Assembly (NCBI RefSeq): GCF_012650175.1
Contig: NZ_JAAILI010000008.1
Span: 1-64,000, forward strand
From: Sphingomonas sp. S2M10
Lineage (GTDB): Bacteria; Pseudomonadota; Alphaproteobacteria; Sphingomonadales; Sphingomonadaceae
Direction: 5' to 3'
Length of the DNA stretch: 64,000 nucleotides
The translations under genes and the position numbers were made by a program. Each line of letters opens with the position of its first letter. Within the stretch, counting starts at the first letter, position 1. The notes beneath the pieces were generated by a model. It saw only the letters and a program-made list of their open reading frames with translations. It made no database searches and was not told the origin of the DNA. Of the stretch, positions 47,054-56,985 are shown piece by piece.

Positions 47054-48535
47054 TTACCACCAGGCCTTCGGACGCGCCGCAAACCCAGCGCGCTGCTCGA
47101 TCGCCAGCCCGGCGTTGAGCACGCCCTGCTCGTCGAACGGCTTGCCGATGATCTGCAGACCCAGCGGCAGCCCGGCTGCGTCCAGCCCGCCCGGCACGCT
47201 CATCGCGGGCACGCCCGCGAGGCTCGCCGGCACGGTGAACACGTCGTTGAGATACATCGCCAGCGGATCGACCTTCTCGCCCAGCCCGAACGCCGCGCTG
47301 GGCGCGGTGGGGGTGAGCAGCAGGTCGCACTGGCTCCAGGCATTGTCGAAGTCGCGCGCGATCAGCGTGCGGACCTTCTGCGCCTGGGTGTAGTAGGCGT
47401 CGTAGAAGCCCGCCGACAGCACATAGGTGCCGATGAGGATGCGGCGCTTCACCTCGTCGCCGAAGCCGGCGGCGCGGGTGGCAGCGTACATTTCCTGCAG
47501 GTTCTGGCCCTCGGCCAGCTCGCGCAGGCCGTAGCGCACGCCGTCATAGCGCGCGAGGTTCGACGAGGCCTCGGCCGGGGCGATGATGTAATAGGCCGGC
47601 AGTGCATATTTGGTGTGCGGCAGGCTGACTTCGACAATCTCGGCGCCCGCATCCTTCAGCCAGGCAATGCCCTGCTGCCACAGCGCCTCGATCTCGGCCG
47701 GGGTGCCGTCCATCCGGTACTCAGCCGGGATGCCGACGCGCTTGCCGCGCAGATCGGCGGAGAGGCCCGCCTCCCAGGCCGGCACGGCCATGTCGAGCGA
47801 GGTCGAATCCTTGGGATCGAAGCCGGCCATCGCCTCGAGCAGGATTGCGCAGTCCCGCACGTCATGTGCCATCGGGCCCGGCTGGTCGAGCGAGGAGGCG
47901 AACGCCACCACGCCCCAGCGCGAGCAGCGGCCATAGGTCGGCTTGATGCCCGAGATGCCGGTGAACGCCGCGGGCTGGCGGATCGAGCCGCCGGTGTCGG
48001 TGCCGGTCGCCGCCGGACACAGCCGCGCCGCGATCGCCGCCGAGCTGCCGCCCGAGGAGCCGCCTGGCGCGAGCGGCGTGGTGTCGCCCTCGCCCCGCCG
48101 CCACGGCGAGATCACGTTGCCGAAATAGCTGGTCTCGTTCGAAGAGCCCATCGCGAACTGGTCGAGATTGAGCTTGCCGAGCATGCCGGCGCCGGCGTCC
48201 CACAGCTTGTGCGAGACGGTCGACTCATATCCGGGCTTGAAGCCTTCGAGGATGCGGCTGGCGGCGGTGGTCTGCACGCCCTTGGTGGCGAACAGGTCCT
48301 TCATGCCGATCGGCACGCCGGCGAGCGGCTTGAGCGTCTCGCCCGCGGCACGCGCGGTGTCGGCGGCATCGGCGGCGGCCAGCGCATGCTCGGGGGTCTC
48401 GACGATGAAGGCATTGAGCGCCTTGGCACCGGCCACGGCAGCATTGAACGCCTCGGCGACGTCGCGCGCGGAAAATTCGCCGTCGCGCACGCCGTTGCGG
48501 ATGGCGGCGACGCCCAGATCAGTGAGCATGCTCAT
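47054..48535 (-). CDS. gatA: Asp/Glu-tRNA amidotransferase subunit A
   Basis: Glutaminase subunit of GatCAB releasing ammonia for amidation; 493 aa. Amidase-signature catalytic triad: Lys in [13 protein letters not shown], and the Ser pair in [20 protein letters not shown] with [14 protein letters not shown]. Also [19 protein letters not shown]. The ATG at 48535 overlaps the gatC stop as ATGA. Downstream the expected gatB is displaced beyond a palindromic composite and a glycosyltransferase gene. Confidence 0.97.
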   Translation of the reverse strand: MSMLTDLGVAAIRNGVRDGEFSARDVAEAFNAAVAGAKALNAFIVETPEHALAAADAADTARAAGETLKPLAGVPIGMKDLFATKGVQTTAASRILEGFKPGYESTVSHKLWDAGAGMLGKLNLDQFAMGSSNETSYFGNVISPWRRGEGDTTPLAPGGSSGGSSAAIAARLCPAATGTDTGGSIRQPAAFTGISGIKPTYGRCSRWGVVAFASSLDQPGPMAHDVRDCAILLEAMAGFDPKDSTSLDMAVPAWEAGLSADLRGKRVGIPAEYRMDGTPAEIEALWQQGIAWLKDAGAEIVEVSLPHTKYALPAYYIIAPAEASSNLARYDGVRYGLRELAEGQNLQEMYAATRAAGFGDEVKRRILIGTYVLSAGFYDAYYTQAQKVRTLIARDFDNAWSQCDLLLTPTAPSAAFGLGEKVDPLAMYLNDVFTVPASLAGVPAMSVPGGLDAAGLPLGLQIIGKPFDEQGVLNAGLAIEQRAGFAARPKAWW

Positions 48536-48819
48536 TCCACCACCTTCGGAACCGTAAAGAAGCCATGTTCGCCCTGCGGCGCGTTCGCCAGCACCGCGTC
48601 GCGCTGGTTGCCGTCGGTGATTACGTCGGGCCGCAGGCGCAGCGTGTTGGGCATCACGGCGGTCATCGGCGCGACATCCTTCGTGTCGACTTCGCCGAGC
48701 TGCTCGATCCAGCCCAGGATGTTGTTGAGTTCGGGCGCCATGCGCTCGGCATCGGCGTCGCTGATCGCGATGCGCGCCAGGTTCGCCACTTTCTTCACGG
48801 TTGCGGTGTCTACGGACAT
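48532..48819 (-). CDS. gatC: Asp/Glu-tRNA amidotransferase subunit C
   Basis: 95-aa subunit that stabilises GatA-GatB. Typical [39 protein letters not shown] and [20 protein letters not shown] followed by [13 protein letters not shown] 48819 (MSVDTATV) is the family start; the upstream in-frame extension to 48951 is not conserved. Coupled to gatA by a 4-base overlap. Confidence 0.95.
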   Translation of the reverse strand: MSVDTATVKKVANLARIAISDADAERMAPELNNILGWIEQLGEVDTKDVAPMTAVMPNTLRLRPDVITDGNQRDAVLANAPQGEHGFFTVPKVVE

Positions 48820-48965
48820 GCCACAGCGCCTAACAGCCGAGCCCCGCCCCTTCAAGCACCTCGCGTCGCGATCGGCACTTGCGGTTGCATCCTTCGCACG
48901 CGACAGTGCCGGAACGCGATTGCGTACCCGCCCGTTCATGCTGCAATGCACAATGGAGAGGCCGA

Positions 48966-50069
48966 TTGGCCCGAAAATTCCTCTATGCGGTGGCGATCCT
49001 GATCATGCTCGGCGTTGCTTCCCTGTTTGCTTACCGGCTTTACGGCGTTCAGCTGATGCGGCAGTTCATGGTGCCCGTCGGCGACGTCTCCGCGCTGCCG
49101 CCGGTCAGCCCGCGCGACTATGCCAGGGCCGATATGTGGATCGCGCGCCCGGACAAGCCCGGCAACCCCGCGCTATGGACCCCTGCCGGCGAAAGCCCCG
49201 CGGCCAATCCGCCCGCGGCGTTGTTCTTCATCCACCCCACCTCGTTCCTCGATACCAAGCAGTGGAATGCCCCACTGGACAATCCGGACGCGAATGCGCG
49301 GGCCGAGCTGTTCCTGCGCGGTCAGGCCAGCGCGTTCAACGCCAGCGCCGCGATCTGGGCGCCGCGCTATCGCCAGGCGACCTTCGGCGCATTCCTGACG
49401 AGCAAGGCCCAGGCACAGCAGGCGCTGGATCTTGCCTATCGCGACGTGGCCGCGGCGTTCGAGGAATTTCTGAACGAGGCCGGCGATCGGCCGATCGTCC
49501 TGGCCGGGCACAGCCAGGGCGCCCTGCATCTCTCCCGCCTCCTGGCGGAGCGAGTCGCGGGCACGCCGATCGCACGGCGCATCGTCGCCGCCTATGTCGT
49601 CGGCTGGCCGGTGTCGCTTACCGCAGACGTGCCGAAGATGGGCCTGCCCGCCTGCACGGGGCCGGACCAGGCCGGGTGCATCCTTTCCTGGCAAAGCTTT
49701 GCCGAGCCCGCTGATCCGGCGCTGATCCTCGATACCTTCGACGCGACCAACGGCTTCACCGGGCAGCCGCGGGCGGGAACGAGAATGATCTGCACCAATC
49801 CGATCACCGGCAAGCCGGACGATACCGCGCCTGCCAGCGCCAATCTCGGCGCACTGATACCAGACGTGAACCTTCAATCCGCCCACCTGCAGGCCGGCCG
49901 CGTACCTGCCCGCTGCACGGGCCGTGGCATCCTCATGATCGGCGCCGCTCCGCCGGACTTCGGCCAGTATGTGCTGCCGGGGAACAACTACCACGTGTTC
50001 GACTACAGCCTGTTCTGGGCCAACGTCCGCGCAGACGTCGCGCGCCGGCTGGCCGCCTACAAGCCCTGA
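48966..50069 (+). CDS. DUF3089 alpha/beta-hydrolase-like protein
   Basis: 367 aa. An N-terminal membrane helix ([20 protein letters not shown]) suggests a periplasm-facing anchored protein. The nucleophile elbow is [16 protein letters not shown]3089 features include [24 protein letters not shown] and [15 protein letters not shown]. Putative lipase or esterase, substrate unknown. The start is TTG 48966 with GGAG 7 nt upstream; no ATG gives the full membrane helix. Divergent from gatC, followed by ruvX. Confidence 0.85.
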   Translation: MARKFLYAVAILIMLGVASLFAYRLYGVQLMRQFMVPVGDVSALPPVSPRDYARADMWIARPDKPGNPALWTPAGESPAANPPAALFFIHPTSFLDTKQWNAPLDNPDANARAELFLRGQASAFNASAAIWAPRYRQATFGAFLTSKAQAQQALDLAYRDVAAAFEEFLNEAGDRPIVLAGHSQGALHLSRLLAERVAGTPIARRIVAAYVVGWPVSLTADVPKMGLPACTGPDQAGCILSWQSFAEPADPALILDTFDATNGFTGQPRAGTRMICTNPITGKPDDTAPASANLGALIPDVNLQSAHLQAGRVPARCTGRGILMIGAAPPDFGQYVLPGNNYHVFDYSLFWANVRADVARRLAAYKP

Positions 50070-50124
50070 GGCGAGCGGCGGGGAGGCCTTTGCAGGCCCG
50101 CCCCGCCTCCCCTATAGCCGGGCG

Positions 50125-50586
50125 GTGATCACCACCCTTCCCAGCGATTTCCGCGCCGCGCTTCCTCAAGGCGGCCGTCTGATCGGCCTCGACGTCGGCA
50201 CCAAGACGATCGGCACCGCGCTGTGCGACGCAGGCTGGAGCTTCGCGAGCCCCGCCCAGCTGATCCGCCGAACCAAGTTCACCAAGGACAAGGCGGCGCT
50301 GGTCGAGCTCATCACCGCGCAGCAGGTTCGCGGACTGGTAATCGGGCTGCCGCTCAACCTCGACGGCACCGACAGCCCCCGCACCCAGTCGACCCGCGCC
50401 TTTGCCCGCAATCTCGAAGACCTGGGCTTCCCCATCTTGATGTGGGACGAGCGCTGGTCGACCGTCGCGGTGGAACGCACGCTGATCGAACAGGATGCCA
50501 GCCGCGCCAAACGCGCCGAGCTGATCGACAAGATGGCCGCCGCCTATATTCTGCAAGGGGCCATCGACGGCCTCGTGAACGCCTGA
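50125..50586 (+). CDS. ruvX: Holliday junction resolvase-like protein RuvX (YqgF)
   Basis: 153-aa RNase H-fold nuclease implicated in pre-16S rRNA processing. Catalytic residues in [16 protein letters not shown] (first Asp), [14 protein letters not shown] (Glu position occupied by the conserved loop), and [13 protein letters not shown] plus [11 protein letters not shown] (last Asp). The start is GTG 50125. It precedes pyrB by 43 bp in the same direction and could be co-transcribed. Confidence 0.9.
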   Translation: MITTLPSDFRAALPQGGRLIGLDVGTKTIGTALCDAGWSFASPAQLIRRTKFTKDKAALVELITAQQVRGLVIGLPLNLDGTDSPRTQSTRAFARNLEDLGFPILMWDERWSTVAVERTLIEQDASRAKRAELIDKMAAAYILQGAIDGLVNA

Positions 50587-50629
50587 CCGGGTTGCGTCGC
50601 GGCGCGCCGAGCGTTAGGCGGCGGCTTTA

Positions 50630-51619
50630 ATGCAGACCTCCGATCATCGCCCCGGTGCCCAGATACAGGGCAGCGCCGTTTTCCCGCACCGGCACCTCAC
50701 CGGCATTTCGGGACTCCAGCCGCACGAGATCATGTTCCTGCTCGACGAGGCGGAACAATGGGTCGAGGCCAATCGCAGCCGCGCCAAGAGCGACAAGCGG
50801 CTCGAAGGCCTTACCCAGATCAACGCCTTCTTCGAGAACTCGACCCGCACGCTGCTGTCGTTCGAGATCGCCGGCAAGCGTCTCGGCGCCGATGTCGTCA
50901 ACATGCACGCCGCCCAGAGCAGCGTGAAGAAGGGCGAGACGCTGATCGACACCGCCGTCACCCTGAACGCGATGCGCGCCGACGTGATCGTGATCCGCCA
51001 CGCCAGTTCGGGCGCGGTGCGGCTGATCGCCGACAAGGTCGATTGCCCGGTGCTCAACGCTGGCGACGGCTGGCACGAGCACCCGACCCAGGCGCTGCTC
51101 GACGCACTCACCATCCGGAGACGTCGCGGGTCGGTAGCAGGTCAACGCGTGGTGATTTGCGGCGACATCCTCCACAGCCGTGTCGCCCGTTCGAACATCC
51201 TCGCGCTCACCGCGCTGGCCGCCGAGGTGCGCGTGGTCGCGCCCTCGACGCTGATGCCGCCGGCAATGGACCGGATGTTCGTCACTCCCTTCACCGATTT
51301 CGACGCCGCGCTGGAGGGCGCCGACGTGGTGATGATGCTCCGCGTCCAGAACGAGCGCATGGCCGGCGGCTACATCCCTTCGACTCGCGAGTTCCACATG
51401 CGCTACGGCCTCACTCCCGAACGCCTCGCCCGCGCCAAGCCCGATGCGCTGGTGATGCACCCGGGTCCGATGAACCGCGGGGTCGAGATCGACTCGATCG
51501 TCGCCGATCATCCCGAGCGCAGTGCGATCACCGAGCAGGTGGAGATGGGCGTGGCGGTGCGTATGGCGTGCCTTGACGTGCTCACCCGACGATCGCGCGG
51601 CGTGGAGGGCTGGGCATGA
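50630..51619 (+). CDS. pyrB: Aspartate carbamoyltransferase catalytic chain
   Basis: First committed step of pyrimidine synthesis; 329 aa. Carbamoyl-phosphate site [25 protein letters not shown], and aspartate loop [13 protein letters not shown]. No pyrI regulatory chain is encoded nearby. Its stop overlaps the start of the dihydroorotase-like gene (ATGA), the arrangement seen in bacteria where PyrB forms a dodecamer with an inactive dihydroorotase homologue. Confidence 0.96.
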   Translation: MQTSDHRPGAQIQGSAVFPHRHLTGISGLQPHEIMFLLDEAEQWVEANRSRAKSDKRLEGLTQINAFFENSTRTLLSFEIAGKRLGADVVNMHAAQSSVKKGETLIDTAVTLNAMRADVIVIRHASSGAVRLIADKVDCPVLNAGDGWHEHPTQALLDALTIRRRRGSVAGQRVVICGDILHSRVARSNILALTALAAEVRVVAPSTLMPPAMDRMFVTPFTDFDAALEGADVVMMLRVQNERMAGGYIPSTREFHMRYGLTPERLARAKPDALVMHPGPMNRGVEIDSIVADHPERSAITEQVEMGVAVRMACLDVLTRRSRGVEGWA

Positions 51620-52836
51620 GCAGCATCCTCTTCCGCAACGCCCAGCTGGTCTGTCCCGAGGGCGGCATTTCCGAAGGCGACCTGCTCGTCCAGGGCGACA
51701 CCATCGCCGCCATCGGCCAGGTCGAGGCGCCGGCCGATGCCGAGGTGGTCGATGGCGCCGGCAAGATCCTCGCCCCCGCGCTGATCGATCTCGGCGTGTT
51801 CGCGGTCGACAAGGGCGCCTGCCGCTTCGGCGGGATCGCGCGTGTCGGGCTGATGCCGGACCAGTCGCCGGTGCTCGACGACCCCGGCATCGTCCGCCGC
51901 GCCGCCGTTTCCGGCAAGCCGCAGCTCTGGGTCCATCCGCTCGCCGCTGCGACGCAAGGGTTGAAGGGCGAGGATCTGGCCGAGATCGCGATCAACGCCT
52001 CGGCCGGTGCCCGCGCCATCGCCACCGGGCGACGCTGGATCGCCAATGCCGGCACGATGCGCAAGGCGCTGCTGTACGCGCGCGACCTGAACCTCACCGT
52101 CGTCGCCCATGCCGAGGATGGCGGGCTCGCCGACGGTACCGTTGCCACCGCGGGAGAGACCGCCGCGCGGCTGGGCTTGCCGAGCGCGCCGTCGATCGCC
52201 GAGCCGCTCGCCATCGCCCGCGACCTGATGCTCGCCGAGGAAACCGGCGCCAAGCTCCACTTCCGCCAGGTGACCACCGCGGCAGGCTTCGATCTGATCC
52301 GCGCCGCCAAGCGTCGCGGCGTGCGGGTCACCTGCGGCATCACGCCCGCCCATCTCCTGCTCTCGGACATCGCGATCAGCGATTTCCGTACCTTTGCCCG
52401 CCTCTCCCCGGCCCTGCGCGACGAGAGCGATCGTCAGGCGGCGCTGGCGGCGGTGGCGGACGGCACGATCGACGTGATCGCCTCCGGCCACGATCCGCGC
52501 GGGCCCGAGGCCAAGCGCCTGCCCTTCGCCGATGCCGAACCCGGCATGGCGGGCGCGGAAACGCTGCTCGCCTTGTCGCTCACGCTGGTGCGCGACGGCA
52601 AGCTCGGCCTCGACCGACTGTTCGCGCTGCTCGCCGCCAATCCGGCAAAGATCCTCGGGCTGGAGAGCGGGGCGCTCAAACCCGGCCTGCCGGCCGACCT
52701 GATCGTGCTCGATCCGGAAACGCCTTGGGTGATCGACGCACGCAGGATGAACGCGCGCGCCGGCAACACGCCCTTCGATCGCCTGCCGACCCAGGGCCGG
52801 GTGCTGCGGCTCTACAAGGGCGGCGCGCTGGTCTGA
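51616..52836 (+). CDS. Non-catalytic dihydroorotase homologue (PyrC'/PyrX type)
   Basis: 406 aa, amidohydrolase fold: [15 protein letters not shown] occupies the place of the metal-binding LIDxHxH motif, with both His lost (GVF), and the late motif reads IASGHDPRG rather than TDHAPH, losing the catalytic Asp. [14 protein letters not shown] and [13 protein letters not shown] are kept. Two missing metal sites argue against catalysis; by analogy to Pseudomonas PyrC' it probably scaffolds PyrB. An active pyrC must lie elsewhere. Translationally coupled to pyrB. Confidence 0.88.
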   Translation: MSSILFRNAQLVCPEGGISEGDLLVQGDTIAAIGQVEAPADAEVVDGAGKILAPALIDLGVFAVDKGACRFGGIARVGLMPDQSPVLDDPGIVRRAAVSGKPQLWVHPLAAATQGLKGEDLAEIAINASAGARAIATGRRWIANAGTMRKALLYARDLNLTVVAHAEDGGLADGTVATAGETAARLGLPSAPSIAEPLAIARDLMLAEETGAKLHFRQVTTAAGFDLIRAAKRRGVRVTCGITPAHLLLSDIAISDFRTFARLSPALRDESDRQAALAAVADGTIDVIASGHDPRGPEAKRLPFADAEPGMAGAETLLALSLTLVRDGKLGLDRLFALLAANPAKILGLESGALKPGLPADLIVLDPETPWVIDARRMNARAGNTPFDRLPTQGRVLRLYKGGALV

Positions 52837-52840
52837 GCGA

Positions 52841-54073
52841 TCAGCGCGCGGCGACGCCGATGCGGGGCGCGGGCTTGTACCAGCTCGCCACCGCGTCGCC
52901 CGCCGCCATGCGGACGAAGCAGGTGCCGCCGCCGGTCTTCACCGCCCGGCACAGCGCATCGGCATCGGTGCGGGCGAAGGCGCCCACCGACAAACGGTAG
53001 AGGCTGGCGGCGCCGCTCGAAACGCTCGCGCCCTGCGGCTTGAGACGATTCAGCGCCGCTACGCGGCCGCTCAACTTCTGCCATGCGTCACGCGCGACGC
53101 CGGCATTGGCGAAGGCGCCGAGCTGGACCACATAGGGCCCGCTTGCGACGCGCACCGGTGCAGGCCTCGGCAACGGCTTCGCGGGGCGAACCGCGACCGA
53201 ACGCACCGGCGCCGGCGAGAAGATCGGTGCCGGAGCCGGTTCCTGCACGGGGATCGGCAAGGGCTCGACAACGGGTTCCGGGTCTGGCGCGGCTACCGGG
53301 GTCGGCGCCGGGGCCAGCGCCGCCAGGTCAGGCTGGCGCGCAAGGGCGAGCGCGACGGGCTGGCCGCCGTCCTGCACCGCCTGTACGCCGAGCAGCGCCG
53401 CCACCTGATCATAGGCGTTGGCCGGCCGCGCAAAGCCGGCCCATTGCAGCAGCCGGGCGTTGAGCTGGTCCGGTGCGACATCCATCGCGGCCACCGCCTT
53501 GGCCTCGCCCCAGCGGCCCGCCAGGGCGAGCGCCAGCGCAAAATTCTGCCGGGTACGCGCCGTCGCATCCGGCGCGCGCACTGCCGATGCCAGGATCTCC
53601 ACGGCGGCATTGGGATCGCCGGCCAATGCCGTGGCGAGTCCCAGGTCGGTAGCGGGGATGCGCGACGCATGCGCCTGGAGCAGGCTGCGCGCGCCGCCCC
53701 AGTCTCCGGTGCCGATGCGCGCGAGCGCAAGGTTCAGCGCGGCGCGGCTGTCTTCCGGGTTCAGCGTCAGCGCATCGCGGAGCGCGTCGGCGGCCGAGGC
53801 GAAGCGGCCGGCGAGCAGATAGGCCTGGCCCAGCAGCGCGCGATAGTCGCCGCGCTGGGGATCGTTCGCCACGGCCTGCTCGGCGTGAACGACAGCCGCC
53901 GCCGCCTTGCGCGCGGCAAGCGCCTTTTGCGCCGCCCTTGCCTCGCGCGCCGCCTTGTGCGCGTTGGGCGCCGCCGTGGCGGAAGCGGCGCCGTGCACCA
54001 CCAGGCCGGTCGCCCCCGCGCCGCAGAGCGCAAGCAGCATGGCACCGATCGAAAGGAATCTACGCGACTTCAT
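52841..54073 (-). CDS. TPR/SPOR-domain protein
   Basis: 410 aa. N-terminal signal anchor (FLSIGAMLLALCGAGATGLV), an Ala/Lys-rich helical stretch, TPR-like repeats (YRALLGQAYLLAGRFASAAD, ALRDALTLNPEDSRAALNLA), a Pro-rich linker, and a C-terminal SPOR domain (GPYVVQLGAFANAGVARDAW...LYRLSVGAFARTDADALCRA). SPOR domains bind denuded septal peptidoglycan, so a division-site or envelope location is expected. The ATG overlaps the stop of the RHH-like gene; it is third in a parA operon. Confidence 0.85.
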   Translation of the reverse strand: MKSRRFLSIGAMLLALCGAGATGLVVHGAASATAAPNAHKAAREARAAQKALAARKAAAAVVHAEQAVANDPQRGDYRALLGQAYLLAGRFASAADALRDALTLNPEDSRAALNLALARIGTGDWGGARSLLQAHASRIPATDLGLATALAGDPNAAVEILASAVRAPDATARTRQNFALALALAGRWGEAKAVAAMDVAPDQLNARLLQWAGFARPANAYDQVAALLGVQAVQDGGQPVALALARQPDLAALAPAPTPVAAPDPEPVVEPLPIPVQEPAPAPIFSPAPVRSVAVRPAKPLPRPAPVRVASGPYVVQLGAFANAGVARDAWQKLSGRVAALNRLKPQGASVSSGAASLYRLSVGAFARTDADALCRAVKTGGGTCFVRMAAGDAVASWYKPAPRIGVAAR

Positions 54074-54426
54074 CTTTGGCTTCGTCCTTCGAGCGCGGCG
54101 ATGCGGGATGCGAGCGGCTCCAGCTCGGCCATATCGTCCAGCATGGCGTCGATCGCCTCGGTAACCAGCTGCTGGGCGGAGCGTCCGGCGATCGCCGCAG
54201 CCAGCCGCAGCCGCAGCCGGCGGTCCGCATCCAGCCGCAGGGTGAATGCCGCCCGGTCCTTGGTCGCCCGCGCGGTGCGGGCAAGCCGCTCCGCCAGTGC
54301 GTCGGACGGAGATGCGCCCGCCTCCTCCGCATGCGCGAGCACCGGCTTGCGGGCCAGCCCCTTGCGGGCGAGCAGCCCGGCGGTCAGCGCAGCGGCGGGC
54401 CGGGGAAGATCATCGGCGGGCTTCAC
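54070..54426 (-). CDS. Ribbon-helix-helix-like protein of a parA operon
   Basis: 118 aa, not assigned to a named family. The C-terminal half AAFTLRLDADRRLRLRLAAA followed by GRSAQQLVTEAIDAMLDDM looks like a ribbon-helix-helix DNA-binding unit, then a short coiled-coil (LEPLASRIAALEG). GTG start at 54426 overlaps the parA stop as GTGA, and its own stop overlaps the SPOR gene start. It could be the adaptor or DNA-binding partner of the ParA-like ATPase. Confidence 0.72.
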   Translation of the reverse strand: MKPADDLPRPAAALTAGLLARKGLARKPVLAHAEEAGASPSDALAERLARTARATKDRAAFTLRLDADRRLRLRLAAAIAGRSAQQLVTEAIDAMLDDMAELEPLASRIAALEGRSQR

Positions 54427-55136
54427 GGCACCACCCGGCGACCGAAGCCGCCCACGGGCCGCGTCGCCGCGAAGCTTGCCGCTGCGGCGGGTGCGGAGAA
54501 CACGGTCCGGCGAAAATTCTTCTCCAGCCGGTCCGAGACATAGGTCCAGAGATTCTCCACCTCGGCGGCGGACTTGCTGCCGGCATCGACCTCCATCACC
54601 GTCCGCCCGTCGATCATCGATGCGGCGAAATCGGTGCGGTGATGCAGCATCATCGGTGCGACGGTGCCGTGCTGGGAAAGCGCCAGCGCTGCTTCGGCGG
54701 TGATCCGGGCATTCTGGGTGGCGGCATTGACCACGAACAGCAGCGGCTTGTGGCCGCGCTCGCACAGCTCGACCGTCGCGCCCACCGCGCGCAGGTCGTG
54801 CGGGCTGGGCCGCGTCGGGATGACGATCAGCTCGGCGACCTGGATCACCGTCAGGATCGCGGGGGTGATCGCGGGCGGCGTGTCGATCACCACCAGCTTG
54901 AAGCCCTGCTGGCGCAGCAGCTCGATATCGGCGGTGAGCCGGGCGACGCTGGTCTGGGCGAGTGCCGGCAGTTCCGCCTCGCGCTCGTTCCACCAGTCGG
55001 TGAGCGAGCCCTGCGGATCGAGGTCGATCATCGCGACCGGGCCGGCACCGCTGCGCTGCGCCTGCACCGCCAGATGGCCGGACAAGGTCGTCTTGCCCGA
55101 TCCACCTTTTTGCGAAGCCAGCGCCAGGACGCGCAT
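54423..55136 (-). CDS. ParA-family ATPase
   Basis: 237 aa. Deviant Walker A KGGSGKTTLSGHLA with the signature Lys, Walker A' MIDLDPQGSLTDWW, Walker B LVVIDTPPA, and VIPTRPSPHDL. It lacks the N-terminal helix-turn-helix of plasmid ParA, matching chromosomal orphan ParA/MipZ-like proteins. First gene of a three-gene unit with an RHH-like and a SPOR protein, divergent from a Sel1-SPOR gene. It may position the SPOR protein or an envelope complex; no parB or parS was seen. Confidence 0.9.
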   Translation of the reverse strand: MRVLALASQKGGSGKTTLSGHLAVQAQRSGAGPVAMIDLDPQGSLTDWWNEREAELPALAQTSVARLTADIELLRQQGFKLVVIDTPPAITPAILTVIQVAELIVIPTRPSPHDLRAVGATVELCERGHKPLLFVVNAATQNARITAEAALALSQHGTVAPMMLHHRTDFAASMIDGRTVMEVDAGSKSAAEVENLWTYVSDRLEKNFRRTVFSAPAAAASFAATRPVGGFGRRVVP

Positions 55137-55274
55137 CTACCCTCTCGAAATCGACCAAATATGCCGCGATGCTTGGCACGCGCGCGGATAAGATCGAGTT
55201 AACGGACACGGCCTAAGTCGCTAAGCCACGGGCGCCGCGCACCAAATCGCGGCCGAACAGGGGATTTTCACGCC

Positions 55275-56174
55275 ATGCGCCTGCCTGCCGCACTGCTTCT
55301 TCTCGCCGCGTTGGGCTTCCCCGCCGCCGCCCCCGCGCAGGATGCTGCGGTGAAGGCGGGCGTGGAGGCCTATGAACGCGGGGACTATGCCGGCGCGATG
55401 CGGGCCTGGCGCCCCGCGGCGGAGAAGGGCGATGCAGACGCCCAATACAATATCGGCCAGATCTACAAGCTCGGTCGGGGGGTGCCCGTCGACATGGTGG
55501 AGGCGGAGAAATGGTACCGGCTCGCCGCACTGCAGGGCCATGACCTGGGCGAGGCGAACTACGGGATGATGTTGTTCGAGAACGGCAAGCGCGAAGACGC
55601 CGTGCCTTGGCTGGAGCGCGCGGTGTCGCAGGGCGAGCCGCGCGCGCAATATCTGCTGGGCGTGATGCTGTTCAACGGCGATGGCATCGCCAAGAACTGG
55701 GTGCGTGCCTATGCCCTGATGCTGCGCGCCTCCAGCGGCGGGCTGGATGCCGCCACCCGCACCCTTGGCCAGATGGACCAGTATATCCCCCTTGCCGATC
55801 GTCAGGCCGGCCGCACGCTCGCGCAACGCTACGCGAACGAGGTCCGCACGGCGGCGACGCCGGGTGCCGTCAGCACGCCTGCGCGCCATGGTCCCGCCGC
55901 TGCCACCCCCGCCGCGTCCAGGCCGTCCCCGCCCAAGGCGGTGCATGCGGCCCCGCGCGCGACCGGCAGCTGGCGCGTGCAACTCGGCGGCTTCGCCGTT
56001 CCGGGCAATGCCGAGCGTCTCTGGGCCCAGATGCGCAGCCGCTTTCCCGGTCGCCAGCCCTTCTTCCCCAAGTCCGGACAGATCACCCGCCTGCTGGTGG
56101 GGCCCTTCGCTTCGCAGGCCGAAGCGCAAAAAGCCTGTGGCGCGATCAAGCCCTGCATGGCAGTCCGACCCTGA
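55275..56174 (+). CDS. Sel1-repeat/SPOR-domain secreted protein
   Basis: 299 aa. Signal peptide (LPAALLLLAALGFPAAAPAQ), four Sel1-type repeats (AAEKGDADAQYNIGQIYKLG, AALQGHDLGEANYGMMLFEN, AVSQGEPRAQYLLGVMLFNG), a Pro/Ala linker, and C-terminal SPOR (GSWRVQLGGFAVPGNAERLW...ITRLLVGPFASQAEAQKACG). Predicted periplasmic, peptidoglycan-binding. It is divergent from the parA-RHH-SPOR operon, with 138 bp between, and 9 bp upstream of a MipA/OmpV gene. Confidence 0.88.
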   Translation: MRLPAALLLLAALGFPAAAPAQDAAVKAGVEAYERGDYAGAMRAWRPAAEKGDADAQYNIGQIYKLGRGVPVDMVEAEKWYRLAALQGHDLGEANYGMMLFENGKREDAVPWLERAVSQGEPRAQYLLGVMLFNGDGIAKNWVRAYALMLRASSGGLDAATRTLGQMDQYIPLADRQAGRTLAQRYANEVRTAATPGAVSTPARHGPAAATPAASRPSPPKAVHAAPRATGSWRVQLGGFAVPGNAERLWAQMRSRFPGRQPFFPKSGQITRLLVGPFASQAEAQKACGAIKPCMAVRP

Positions 56175-56183
56175 GGGAGACAG

Positions 56184-56981
56184 ATGATGCAGCGATCCAT
56201 GGCATTGGCGGGCGTTCTGATGGCGATGGCGGCGCCGGCTCATGCGCAGCAGGCGGGCGGCGAAGAAGCGCCGCGGCGCTACCGTGTGGCCATCGGCGCG
56301 CAGGCGGTGCCGAGCTATCCCGGTGCCGACCACAACGCCGTGCGCCCGCTGTTCGATTTCGCCACCGCACGCGGCGATGCACTGTTTGAATATGAGGCGG
56401 CCGACGAAAGCCCGAACATCTCGCTCTATGATCGCAACGGGTTCGAGGCCGGCATCGCTGTCGGGCTGCAGAGCACGCGCACGCAGCGGCGGGTCGGTGC
56501 CGATCTCTCCAGGGTCGGTTTCTCGGTCGAGCCGGGGGTGTTCGCCCGCTATTATCTCGCGCCCCAGCTCCGCGCCTATGGCGAGCTCCGCAAGGGCGTG
56601 AGCGGGCACAAGGGCGGAGTCGCCATGCTGGCGCTCGATTATGTGCAGCGCGACGGGGATCGCTGGCTGCTCGCCATCGGCCCGCGCGTGAACCTGTCGG
56701 ATGCGAAATATCGCCGCGCCTATTTCGGCGTCACGCCGCGCGATGCCGCCGCGGCGGGCATCCCTACCTATCAGGTCGGCAACAATGTGGTGCACAGCGT
56801 GGGCCTGGCCGCCAACGGCGTCCGGCAGCTGACGACCCGCTGGGGGCTTTACGGCTATCTCGGCTATGACCGGCTGACCGGCGATGCGGCCCGCTCGCCC
56901 ATCACCCAGCGGCTGGGCTCCAAGAACCAGTTCTCCGGCGGCCTCGCGCTCAGCTACACCTTCGGCCGCGGGGTGCGCTAA
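56184..56981 (+). CDS. MipA/OmpV family outer-membrane protein
   Basis: 265 aa with signal peptide (MALAGVLMAMAAPAHAQ). Family motifs: VAIGAQAVPSYPGADHNAVR, RPLFDFATARGDALFEYEA, NGFEAGIAVG, GPRVNLSDAKYRRAYFGVTP and the barrel-end ALSYTFGRGVR. MipA scaffolds MltA and PBP1B in E. coli; OmpV-type roles vary. GGGAGA lies upstream of ATG 56184 (ATG 56187 also possible). Forms an operon with the Sel1-SPOR gene. Confidence 0.88.
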   Translation: MMQRSMALAGVLMAMAAPAHAQQAGGEEAPRRYRVAIGAQAVPSYPGADHNAVRPLFDFATARGDALFEYEAADESPNISLYDRNGFEAGIAVGLQSTRTQRRVGADLSRVGFSVEPGVFARYYLAPQLRAYGELRKGVSGHKGGVAMLALDYVQRDGDRWLLAIGPRVNLSDAKYRRAYFGVTPRDAAAAGIPTYQVGNNVVHSVGLAANGVRQLTTRWGLYGYLGYDRLTGDAARSPITQRLGSKNQFSGGLALSYTFGRGVR

Positions 56982-56985
56982 GTCC

